The position numbers were made by a program, and so were the translations under genes. A DNA stretch of 64,000 nt from Melastoma dodecandrum (lineage: Eukaryota; Streptophyta; Magnoliopsida; Myrtales; Melastomataceae): positions 58,142-122,141 of the forward strand of contig JARUPY010000210.1 in the NCBI GenBank assembly GCA_029817715.1. Direction: 5' to 3'. This document shows, in pieces, positions 44,197 through 53,810 of this stretch. Within the stretch, counting starts at the first letter, position 1. The number at the start of each line of letters is the position of its first letter. The notes below the pieces were generated by a model. The model was not told the DNA's origin. It did not search any database and was given only the letters and a program-made list of their open reading frames with translations.

Positions 44197-45597
44197 TCAT
44201 GGACCAGCGGCCATCGTGGCGCGCGGAGGTAGGCCGCGCCTCTGACGAGCCGCGCCTGGATCGCGAGAGAGGAAGAGCTGGATCAGCACGGTCGTCGCCG
44301 CGAAGACGGTCGTCTTCCCCGAGAGGCTGGCGGAGCCACTGACCGTCAGGAAGAAGACCACCAGGATGAACGTCGCGCCGGCGCCGGAGGCGCGTACGAC
44401 GGATCGGGAGAACGCAAGAAGCCCGGTCATGATCATGAGCGTCACGGCCAGGCCATAGGTCAGGATCAGGCCCACCCACGAGCTCTCGATGCCGAACTCG
44501 AGCCCCTCGAGCCGCTGCCACGTGGCGACCACGTCCTTGTCCGGCCCGAAGACGATGTCGTTCCAGCTTAGCGGCTTGAACATCTCGAACATGACCAAAC
44601 GCGTGGCCGCGCTGCCCTGGTCGCTGGCGAAACGCTCGATGGTGCGATCGAAGATCCCGGCATCCACGCCGACGAAGATCGCCAACGCCGCGACGGCGAT
44701 CGCGATGAAGGCGATCGCAACATGCTGCGGCTGCAGACGCGCCCCGCGCGACACTGCGCGGCACCAGCCGTCGAGGACGAAGCAGGAGCCGACGACGATC
44801 GTGAAGACGAGCGATGTTCGCGCGCGCCCAGCGTCACCAGCGACGTGCACAGAAGGACGAGAACCGGTCCCTTCACGATCCACGGCAGCCAGCGCGCGCC
44901 CCGCGCCAGAAGACAGCAGATCGCGCTCTGCACGATGAGGCCGTTGACGAGGGGATGGCCGAGCAGCGCGAACGGGCGCCAGTCCAGGGCCATGGCCGCC
45001 TTCAAGTCGAAGGATCCGCCGGCGTGCGTGGGGTCTGCGGAGACGGTGGGATCGAACTCCAGCCTGATGAAGTGAAAGCCGCCATAGAACTCGATGATGG
45101 CCATGACGCCGTTGACGCAGAGGAGACAGCCGACGAGCAAGGCGAGCCAGCGGCGCAAGCCCGGATCGAGGTCACGCAGCAGCAGGAAGAGGAGCATCGG
45201 CAGCACGAACGTATCCAGCACGCCGGTGTAGGGGACCTTCGCGATGGCCGCGGCATAGAACGCCGTCAGCACGATGCTGAAGGACAGCAGCACGACGCCA
45301 GGATCGCTCGACAACAGTCGCCACGGCCGCCTGCAGCGGGCGATGCGAGGCCAGGCAGCGAAACGCCAGCGCCGCCACCGCGAGGAGGAACGCCGGGTGG
45401 ACCTTCGACAGCGGGCCGCCGCCGGACGTGATGTAGGCGATTCCGAAATGCTCCATCGTGATCGCCGAGATCGCGTAGAGCGTAACGACCGATCCGACGG
45501 TCGACAGGATTGCGAGATCGCAGGACAGGCGCCGCAGGGCAAGCGCGACCTCGCTCGGTGGATGCGCCGCCGGTCGATGTGACGCGATATGGGTCAT
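44197..45597 (-). CDS. O-antigen polymerase/ligase-like membrane protein, frameshifted
   Basis: Start ATG 45597 (MTHIASHRPAAHPPSEVAL). Three frames carry the protein in turn, with breaks near 45300 and 44830-44880. The first has VGSVVTLYAISAITMEHFG. The middle has YTGVLDTFVLPMLLFLLLRD, LALLVGCLLCVNGVMAIIEF and WRPFALLGHPLVNGLIVQSA. The last has LVFTIVVGSCFVLDG, GIESSWVGLILTYGLAVTLM and FILVVFFLTVSGSASLSGK. The GHPLxNG and final SGSASLSGK parts look like Wzy/VpsF-type polysaccharide polymerases. About ten membrane helices. It would join or ligate glycan units in the periplasm. Confidence 0.68.
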
Positions 45598-45785
45598 GGC
45601 GATCCCACGCGGCAAGAAGCGCGCCTGGGGAAGACCTCCTTCGTGTCGCGTTTCGACACGGTTTTTTTGGGCGCGCGGCGCGAAGGCGCTCGACGCCTGT
45701 CCCTCGACGATTAACCTTCGATGAAAGCAATCCTAACGCGGATGGCCCGTCTGCTAGACCGGTTGGCCTCAGACGGCTGAGCCAG
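45598..45785. promoter_or_regulatory. Divergent region between polymerase-like and GH10 genes
   Basis: Promoters of both divergent genes must be here. A run of seven T near 45663 and a GATTAACCTTCG stretch at 45710 stand out, but no -35/-10 pair is convincing. Confidence 0.25.
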
Positions 45786-47031
45786 ATGTCTTTCAAAGGC
45801 CCCACAGCGGTTTTGACGCGCCGCAAGCTTCTTGCGGCAACGGCCCTTCTCGCCGGCGGCCTCGCGTCCGCGCGCGCGGAGGAAAAACTGCGTCGACATT
45901 GGGCCCATGCCCCTCACCCCAGCGCGTGGGCGTGTTGCGCTCGGCGACCTCAGCGAGCGCGTCGGGTGGGGCGTGGCGATCGAAAGCCCGGCCGTGTTCG
46001 ACGCGAAGCTGATCGAAGCTCTCGCAGCGGAGTCGCCGAAGTTCCTCGCGATCGCGAGCGGCCTGAAGTTCGATTACCTCTATCCCCATCGCCCCGAGGC
46101 CGGCACCGGCGCGAATTGGAGCGAATGCGACGCCGTTCTCGCGCTTGCCGCGCGTCCTCGGCGTGCCGGTGCGCGGCGATTGCCTGGCCTGGAACGACTG
46201 GCAGCCAGAATGGCTCAAGTCGATCGCCTCTGAGCGGCCCGAGGACTGGCAGCTCCTGCTGCGCGGGTACTTCGTGCGACACTTCAGGGATGTCTTCGCG
46301 CATTTCTCGCCCGCCGATCCGATGCTGCGCTGGTGCGGCGTCGTCAATGAGCCCTTCAACCCCTGGTTTAGGACGAATGGGGGCGCGGCGTGGCGCACGG
46401 GGGCGTGGATAGACGCCTTCGGCTTCGCGGCGGACGGTGTGCCGGCCTACATTCACGAGGCCTTCGCGCTGGGCGCGAAGCATGCCGCCGCCGGCACCGC
46501 GCTGTTCCTCAACGAGAGACGAACTGCGACAACGACAAGTTCGGTCCGCTCGTGCGTCCGGCTCTCCTGGCTCTCGTCGACAAGCTGCAACGCGCAGGCC
46601 GCCGGGTCGACGCCATCGGGCTCGAATGTCATCTCGTTCCGCAATGGATGAACGATCCGCGAAAGCCGGACTTCAGCGCCTTCGTCGCGTTCCTGCGCGA
46701 CCTTGCACGGCGCGGGTGCGCATTCTTTTGACCGAGCTCGACGTGAACGACTGCTCGATCCACGACGCTGGCGACCGCGACCGGCTCGTCGCCGACACGA
46801 TGTACGAGTTCGTCGCGGCGTCGACATCGGTGCCCGCAGTCGAGATGGTCCACGAACTGGGACTTTTCCGACAAGTACTCCTGGCTGCGCAGCGCCGCGG
46901 TCTACCCGTCGCTGCAGCGCTGGTCGGACTGCGTCGCGACCCCGCCCTGCCCGCGGCCTGATATCTACGACGAGGCGATGCGGCCGAAGGCGGCGCGCGA
47001 GAGCCTCGCGCGGGCGCTGGGGGAACGGTGA
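45786..47031 (+). CDS. GH10 endo-1,4-beta-xylanase-like enzyme with Tat-type leader, multiply frameshifted
   Basis: Begins MSFKGPTAVLTRRKLLAATA with a twin-Arg RRKLL motif and a hydrophobic stretch ending ASARA, a Tat signal. Reading in successive frames gives ERVGWGVAIESPAVFD, VLGVPVRGDCLAWNDWQPEW (the GH10 RxHxLxWH region, here RGDCLAWN), and WCGVVNEPFNPWF with the acid/base Glu. CDNDKFGPLVRPALLALVDK and ECHLVPQWMNDP follow, then ILLTELDVND with the nucleophile Glu. The last part is NWDFSDKYSWL, YPSLQRWSD and RESLARALGER, stop TGA at 47031. Frame changes lie near 45920, 46145, 46515, 46720 and 46850. The gene may act on a xylan-like cell-wall or surface glycan. Confidence 0.82.
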
Positions 47032-47258
47032 TCACGTTCGGGCCGGCTGCTTCGGCATAGTATTGACCCGCAGGACTACAATCTTGTGGCGATCATCTTC
47101 TAAGTTTGAGCTGAAGGTACAGCCGAACTCCCCAATATATACAATGACAGCAGCATTTAGTCAGAAAAGCGCTTCCGCTTGACAGAACAGGTCCGCACCT
47201 TCAAGCTTGGCTTGATGATTCGCTAACCCGTAACCGCAACCGCAGGAGCGAGCGCCCC

Positions 47259-47870
47259 ATGTCGAGCCGTAGCCTCACGCCAGCACAGGCCCTGCAGAAG
47301 CTGAAGCAGGGTAATGCCGAGTACGCAGCGGGCCGCGGCGCCGGCAACCAGGCCGACGACAGCCATCTGCGCAAGGAGCTCGCGGACAAGCAGGAGCCGT
47401 TCGCCGCCATCGTCTCGTGCTCGGACTCGCGCGTGCCCTCCGAGCGGCTGTTCGATCTCGGCGTCGGCGATCTGTTCATCATCCGCAATGCCGGCAACAC
47501 GGTGGTCGACACGGGCTCGCTCGGCAGCGTGCAATACGCGGTCGCCGTCCTAGGCGTCCCGCTCGTCCTCGTCATGGGTCACGAGCGATGCGGCGCGGTG
47601 AGAGCGGCAACCGACGTCGTTACCAACAACGTGTCGTTTCCTGGCTCGATCGGCCGGATGATCGAGCCGATCTTGCCATCCGTACTGCGGGTGCGCGAGC
47701 ACGACGGCGATCTCGTCGAGAACGCCGTCCGGGAAAACGTGCGCCGGATGGTCGCCTTCCTTCGCACCGATCCGATCATCGCCGAGCCGTTGAAGTCTCG
47801 CTCGGTGATCGTGGTCGGCGCCCGCTTCGATCTCGACGACGGCGTCGTCGAATTCTTGGAAGAAGCCTAG
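47259..47870 (+). CDS. Beta-class carbonic anhydrase
   Basis: 203 residues. Zinc ligands are seen in IVSCSDSRVPSERLFDLGVG (Cys-Asp-x-Arg) and VMGHERCGAVRAATD (His and Cys), with the active-site Asp-Arg dyad intact. GDLFIIRNAGNTV and SVQYAVAVLGVPLVLV are typical. It interconverts CO2 and bicarbonate. No signal peptide. It is in one frame, unlike both neighbours, and has no clear link to them. Upstream region 47032-47258 should hold its promoter, but none is obvious. Confidence 0.95.
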   Translation: MSSRSLTPAQALQKLKQGNAEYAAGRGAGNQADDSHLRKELADKQEPFAAIVSCSDSRVPSERLFDLGVGDLFIIRNAGNTVVDTGSLGSVQYAVAVLGVPLVLVMGHERCGAVRAATDVVTNNVSFPGSIGRMIEPILPSVLRVREHDGDLVENAVRENVRRMVAFLRTDPIIAEPLKSRSVIVVGARFDLDDGVVEFLEEA

Positions 47871-47874
47871 CGCA

Positions 47875-48967
47875 TCACGCGGTGGCACGCGCGCCGTGGG
47901 ATGTGTCCGTCGCGGCATGCGGCTGGGTCAGCAGTTGCAGGGCTCGGGCTGAAAGCTCGACGGTCAGCTCCTGCCCGCCATCGGCGCATTCTTTCGGCGG
48001 CAGGGCGAACACCAAACCTTTTGCAGCCAGGCGTCCTGCCGCTTCGATGACGAGGCTCGACGCGAAGGCCGCCGCTCTCAGCGACGCTGGTCGCGCCGGA
48101 GGCAATCGCGCCGGAACGTCAAGCTTCGGTTGCCGACAAACAGATAGGCCAGAAGCCGGTCATCCATATCGGACGACTCGCGCCATCGCGCCGACAGCTT
48201 CGCCGCACGCTTCTCGGTGACCGGCGAGAATGCTGGCAACGAGCGACCAGCTCTCTCCGTCACCAACTAAGAATGACGCATCGCATGCCTCGAGTAAGTC
48301 CGGAGCGATTGTGAAGACAGGCAGGAGGTGACCGCGCCCGGTCATCCGCACAGGTTCCAGCTCGGCGAGCCCCGCGGGTCCGAGCAACAGAACGCAGTCT
48401 GCCTCGGCCGGCGACACCAGGCGAAAGCAGCACGCCAAGCACGCGGCCTCTTCCGCCGTCGGGCTCGGAAAGCACCGCCGCGGCGGGGGCTTGGGCGAGG
48501 CCGCGCGTGCGCCACAGCATCTCGGAGGCGCATCGCGCGTCTTCAAAGGCCGGCGCGCTCGCCTCTTGCGCGACAGCCCGAGGACTATCGTGCGGGGCCA
48601 CCATCTCCGCGACAAAGCGCGAAAAGCCGGTCGGGATCGATCGGCTTGGCGAGGATCCGATTCGAACAGGGTGTCGGCGCCGCGTCGTGCCACGAGGCTC
48701 GCGCAATCGCCGGTCAGCGCGATCATCTTGAACTCGCGCCCTGCGATGCCGTCGGGTCCGCGCAGCAGTCGGGCCAGCGCGTAACCATCCATTTCCGGCA
48801 GGTGATAGTCCACGAAAACGAGGTCGTAGGATGCTTTCGCGCGCCAAGCCGACGGCACCGAAGCCATCCTCAGCCTCCTCGACCACGTGACCGTGTGCCG
48901 AGAGCAGGGACACCAAGACCTCGCTGCAAATCGGGTCGTCCTCGACGACGAGAATGCGAAGTGACAT
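47875..48967 (-). CDS. CheY-like response regulator with extra C-terminal domain, frameshifted
   Basis: ATG at 48967 (5 bases after the bcsN stop) opens MSLRILVVEDDPICSEVLVS, a receiver domain with the acidic pair in VEDDP. After a frame slip near 48830 the phosphorylation site follows in ASYDLVFVDYHLPEMDGYAL, and FKMIALTGD is the conserved Thr strand. The C-terminal 200 residues, in at least three frames, include GHLLPVFTIAPDLLEACDA, GDGESWSLVASILAGH and DMDDRLLAYLFVGNRSLT. They end with VFALPPKECADGG and LSARALQLLTQPHAA. I do not recognise this domain and see no DNA-binding HTH. By position it is probably regulatory partner of the cellulose genes and the hybrid kinase. Confidence 0.68.
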
Positions 48968-48971
48968 GCGC

Positions 48972-49814
48972 TCAGTCCTGCTTGCTGGCGAGCTTCGGAC
49001 CCGACAAGGCCTCCGGCGGAAGATCGGAGACCAGGGCCGGCGCCATCTCTCGTGGCCGCTGCGCGCCGATCGTTTGATAGTGCATGATCGGAGCGTCGAC
49101 GGCCTCGGGCTTCCGACGGGCTACCGCGCGCGGGTGCCGCGATCGATGCTCGCGCCCGACGCCGGCGACGACGAGAGCGGGCGCGGGATCGTAGGCCCGC
49201 GTCACCGTAAGGCGATCGAGCGCCGCCGCTATCGTATCGAAGCTCGACCCCGACCGGCACAGCGTCGCGCGGATCGAGAGGGGGCCCTTGACCGCAGCAT
49301 CGGGCGGCATGCGATCAAGCCTCCGATCCATTGCCAGAAAAACACGCAACGCGCGCCGCCCGCTGCCCGACCGATCGCCAGACCGTAGGGACCGAAAGCG
49401 TTTGCCGAGGGCCGCTCGACGACGCGCATCGCGACACGTGGAATCGCGGCGGAGATCTCCCCACGGATCTCACCTTCGGTGGGCTTCGCGAGCGGCACGG
49501 CGTCGTCCAGCGTTGGCTGGAAGGAGGTTCGTGCAAGGACGATCAGGGAGTTGCGAGGAAGCCCTGCCCCGCCGCCATCGAGAACGATTCTCCTGGCGAA
49601 CGCCATCGGCGAAGGTGCGGTCATGGATCGCGGTCATGCGACCACAACTCTGGCGGCAAGGTCACGAGCGCACTTGGGCGCGACGCTCGAGTAGCCGTCG
49701 CCGCCGGCGGCAAGCGCCTCGAGACTGGCAGCGCCGCCGTCTTCCTCGTGCGCACACCCCGCCAGCGTGACCAGGATCGTTCGCGAGCGCGATGGATCGT
49801 ACGATGGAGCGCAT
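48972..49814 (-). CDS. bcsN: Cellulose biosynthesis protein BcsN-like lipoprotein, frameshifted
   Basis: The ATG at 49814 overlaps the stop of the TPR gene (TGATG). A short leader (MRSIVRSIALA, then after a slip TILVTLAGCAHEEDGG) ends in a lipobox, LAGC. Further on, in other frames, are LIVLARTSFQPTLDDAVPLA and PTEGEIRGEISAAIPRVAMR, then NAFGPYGLAIGRAAGGARCV and FFWQWIG. The end has LSIRATLCRSGSSFDTIAAA. This layout (ExEIRxEM...PGVPMR...NxYGPFGYAxGRA...CVYxWQWI) is that of BcsN, found in alphaproteobacterial cellulose operons. Frameshifts near 49780, 49620 and 49300. Confidence 0.75.
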
Positions 49815-52590
49815 CACAGCTTGGCCTCCGAAGACCGGTCGGCCGAACGGTCCGCCTGCGGAAGCGGAAGGGCGGCGCCGGGCGAGCCCGTTCCATGGCC
49901 CACAATGTCCCGGCGGGCGCGTCGCGCTCCACCGCGGTCGGCGACGAAGCCTCGCGCGTCCCGTCGTAGCCGGGCAGCAGCGTCAAGCCGGCGCGCTCGT
50001 ACGGCATAAGGCTCCGACTCCAGGGACGCGGCCGTGCGCGAAGCGGGGCGCCGGACGGCACTTGCGGCATCGTCACGCGCGGCCCCTGGTCGAGCTGTGA
50101 AGCGCAGAGCGTTCTCTGGATCGACGGCGGCCGGGAACGTCGTGCGCTTCCTTAAGCGCTGCGGCACCTGCGCAGCCCCGATCGCCAACGGCGAGGGCAC
50201 AGGGACCGCGGCATCGGCGATACGGCATCGACACCAACGCCATGTAGCGCGTGTCGGCCACCGTGCGCCCTGTCCAGTCGATCGCGTCTCGCGCTTCGGG
50301 GCGATGCGTCTCGCAGGCGGGGGCGCGGCTTCCGGATCCCGTCGTCGAAGGCGAGGGCCACCACCTTGGGAAAGAGCCCGTCGTAGCGGTTTACGACGGT
50401 CCTTGAACGCCGTGCCACGATGCAGTCGCTGCAGCGCGAGCGCATAGCCGTAGACGGTCGCCTCCTTCGGCAGCCAGGCGGTGGCGCGCTCGAACCATCG
50501 CAGCGCCGTCTCGTATTGGCAGGTGTTGTAGGCGTACCAAGCCAGCGCTTGCGCGCCCTCGCCCGACCTCGCTGGCCAGCGTCACCTGCGCGTAGCGCGC
50601 GAGGCGCGCAGGCTCAATGACCGGCGGCTGCTCGCGCGTCAGGTCGGTCTCGAGAAGGTCGATGAAGAGGATCGCGTTGTTGACGAGCGGGCCGCGCCAC
50701 GCATAGGCGACCTCCTCCGCCTCGCGCCGCCGGTCGAGCCGGCGCAACGTGTGCGCGAGGCCGTGGGCGATCATCGCGTCGCCGCCGCGTGCGATCGCCG
50801 ATCTTGAACCACTCGAGCGCCTGCGTATCGTCGTGTCGTTTGTAGGCATACCAGGCGACGAGGCCGGCTTCGTTCGGCGCATTCGCTGCGCGAGCGAACG
50901 AGCGGAAGGCGGCGAGGTCCTCCTCAGTCGGCGCATCGGCCGGCTCGTCGTGGAGAAATGCACTGATGCGCGCGCGGGTGATATCGGTCGCGATCGAGGC
51001 GAACTCGCTCTTGCCGGATGCGTCCGTCCGTCCCATGGCGACGAGCCTGTCGGTGAGCGCCATCGGGATGAGGGGTATCGCGAACTCGATCGTCGCGAGC
51101 CGCTTCGTCACGGCTGTCCGTGCGTCGTCCAGGATCGTCCGGTAGACGGTTGAAGGCTTCTGGCGCTTCAATGGCTCTCCCGCTGCGTAGGCCTCGGCGG
51201 ATCGTCGCCAGAGCGCCTGCGCATCGTCCCTTTGGCCCACGTCGATGGCCGGCACTTCTTTGACAACGACCCGAAACGACGGTCGGCCCAGCGGCCCTTG
51301 GTGCGCGAGGTCCATGAGCGCGGTCACGCAGCCTGCGGGTCTTCAAATCCTCGGCCACGAGCTCGGCAGTCCAGCCGACCGGCAGCACGAGTCGAGGGGG
51401 GGGCGACCGGCCGGAGCGGGGCGAATCCGCGGGGGCGAGGGGATTGGTGCGCACTGGGTACCCGGAGCGGGGGCGGGCCGGGGAGGAAAGGGGCGGGGGA
51501 GACCAGGGGGCAGGGCGGGGGAGAACGCGGGACGGCGGGCAGGAGGCGAAGGGGGTAGCGCGGGAGGGAGGGCCGGAGGCGGCGGTGTGCCAGAATGAAG
51601 CCAAGGAGGGGAGGGGGGGGGCGCCACAGCGGCGGGGAAACGAAAAAAAAAAAACAAAAAAAAAAAAACAAGGAGGAGTGGCATGGGCCCGGAGCGTCCG
51701 CGGGGGCTCGAAGGGGAGGGGCTGCCACGCAGCAGGCGGGACAGGCGACCCCCCCCCCCCAGGGAGAACCCCAAGTGGAACCCCCAGGGGGCAACCGGGG
51801 AGGACAAAGCGGCGTGAGGCTAATAAAAGATCACGGGCCCGACGACCACGGAGGCAGAGGGAGGGACGGGAGAGCGCGAGTCACGGGTGGATACGGAGAA
51901 AGGCGGGACAAGCTGTGAATCATGAAGACGTCGTTGCGTAACCCCGTTCATGCCCTCTAGCCCGGGTGGGCTCGTCCCTGGTGGTGGGTGACCGGGCGCT
52001 CGGGGGTTTGACAAACGCTGGAGGCTGGGTCGCCGAGGTGTGTGATTTTTAGTGTCTATTGCGTCTCTGTCTCCCCTTGACGCCTGTGTTCGGCTGTTTT
52101 TATCCCTCTTGTCCGCTATGTTCCTGGGTTGTTGCGTGTCCTTCCTATTCTGCTCTCCTCTTATATCAACCTGGTCTGCCCATCCTTTTGTATCCACTCA
52201 GGTGGTGTGGTCAAAACCCCAGACCCCCCCGCCCCCCCCCACCCCGAACGGCATCCATGTCGGCTGTGCCGCCCTGCCGCTCAGGCCGATCGCCTAGCTC
52301 GATTTTGTCGAGGCGGCCTTGAGACGATAGAGGTCCCAAGAGCGGCCCCTTCGTCCTCCCGGGACCTGGCTTCGCATCGGCGATGTCGCCCGCCTCGGCA
52401 ATGCGCCAGCTCGGATCGTGAGCCGCGACAATGCGCAGGGCCTCCGCCGCGAACGCGCGAGCGGTCTGCCCGTTGCGCCGCGTAATAGCGGAGTCGCCGT
52501 GCCGATCGACGGAAGGCGCTGGCCCGCGGCCCCGGGGCCGCCCGAAGCGCGATGGCCGCCGACACGACGATGCCTGCGACTTCGCTAGCC
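49814..52590 (-). CDS. TPR-repeat protein of the cellulose operon (BcsC-like position), heavily frameshifted
   Basis: Frames at 52.28-52.58 kb include AGIVVSAAIAL as a possible membrane or leader segment. After the low-complexity block, the best stretch (50850-51327) has RTAVTKRLATIEFAIPLIPM, ARISAFLHDEPADAPTEEDL, then Sel1/TPR-like helix pairs: AWYAYKRHDDTQALEWFKI, AMIAHGLAHTLRRLDRRREA and LARYAQVTLASEVGRG. More repeat units follow down to about 50430. The last frame ends ADRSSEAKL at a TGA overlapping the bcsN start. Between bcsZ-like GH8 and bcsN, the protein should be a periplasmic or outer-membrane helper of cellulose export. A beta-barrel C-terminus of BcsC could not be made out. Confidence 0.58.
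51380..52265. repeat. Low-complexity block with homopolymer runs inside the TPR gene
   Basis: From about 51.38 kb the forward strand becomes extremely G/A-rich, with a poly-A run broken by single C at 51643-51669 and ten or more C at 51749-51760. From about 52.0 kb it changes to T/C-rich sequence ending in runs of C (52217-52242). No reading frame here matches the family on either side. It looks like the joined low-quality ends of two reads, or else foreign low-complexity DNA. Confidence 0.7.
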
Positions 52591-53804
52591 CGGTCCAAGC
52601 ATGACGGATACCTCATCTGGGCGGCCACACAGCGCAAGCAGGTGGAGGGTGACGGCGTAATAGGACCTCGTCCGAGAAGAACGCGGCGCTGCTCGGTTGC
52701 GCGAAGCTGCGTGCCGTCCGCGGCGCAGGCGGTTGAGGCTCGCGATCTGCCGCATAGCCCTTCTCGCCGAGCCCACTCGGCCGGCATTTCCCCGTCGCGG
52801 AGTCGATGTATCGGCAGAGCGGGCCCTCCACCCCCCCGTACCCCCGCGCGCCCTGCCCTCGTAGGCCAGGCAAGCCGTGCGAACAGGCGTGGTAGACCTC
52901 CTGCCGGCCGAGAGAGCCTGCCCAGGCCACGTAGAAGCGGGATTGCGGATGGCGTTATACGAGAACCGCTGCGGGAAGCCATCGGGCTGGGCCCGGTGGC
53001 TGCGCCCCGTGCAGCGAAACCCAAGTCGGTGGGCAGGCGGCGCCGAGCCGAAGCGGGCCCTGTTCGACCCAGGGCAAAAGACCGTTGCGGCCGAGGCCGA
53101 CCCAGTCGAACTCGGGCGCAGACGGAATCGGCAGGCGCGCGAAAGCGGGAATACCCAGTAGGGGACAAGGTTTAGAACGACCGGCCCGTCCCTCGCGCGA
53201 TCCTCGGCCGAGAAGCCCATGTACGCCCCAGGCAGCAGCGTGGGCGCCGTGCGCCCCGGTGCCCAGACGACGAGCTTGCGTCCCACTCTCGACTGTGCGA
53301 TCGCGCCGCGCGGACGACGCGTCCATAGGGCAAAGCGCGCCCCAGGCCCGCCGCGGCCTCGGTCAGCGCCCATGCGAACAAGGGATGTCGCCCAGTCGGA
53401 GGCGTCGTTCATGTCGGCGACCGGCCGGTGGCGCTATGCCGGGCTCCCATCGCCAAGCCATCAGCTCCGTCGTCGCGCACCATGAGATTGGCCCCGCGTC
53501 CAGCCCCAGATCAGATCGAAAGGCTGTCGCGATCGTTCGTCCGCGACGGCGAGCAGCAATGCCGTACCCCTGGCCCTTCGGAGTGGCGTGATGCCCACAT
53601 TGCCCGTGTCGACGATGCGGGCCTGTGTCTGTGAGGGAAGCGTTCTTCTTGAAAGCCCTGCCAGGCGTTCCAATTGTCGTGCAGCGCGCCGAGAAGCGGC
53701 TGGAGCTTTTTCGACGGGCATGGCGTTTCGGCCAAGGCGACGCCGGAAAACCCAAGCACCGACATCATCCAGAGGAGCAAGGCATACCCGCCGATCGATC
53801 TCAC
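52590..53804 (-). CDS. bcsZ: GH8 endoglucanase of the cellulose operon (BcsZ-like), heavily frameshifted
   Basis: The start ATG at 53804 gives a signal peptide (MRSIGGYALLLWMMSVLGFS, cleavage near ALA-ETPCP), then LLGALHDNWNAWQGFQE. Reading across frames yields ARIVDTGNVGI, GYGIAARR or LLLAVADERSRQPFDLIWG, AWRWEPGIAPP, and FAWALTEAAAGLGRALPYGR. RKLVVWAPGRTAPTLLPGAY, MGFSAEDRARDGPVVLNLVP with PYWVFP, and SYYAVTLHLLALCGRPD complete it. This is the order of GH8 cellulases (VDTGNxxxSHSEGQGYG...AWRW...DxDxL). The normal GH8 length of about 370-400 residues fits the span. Trims or edits cellulose chains in the periplasm. Confidence 0.8.
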
Positions 53805-53810
53805 GGTCGT

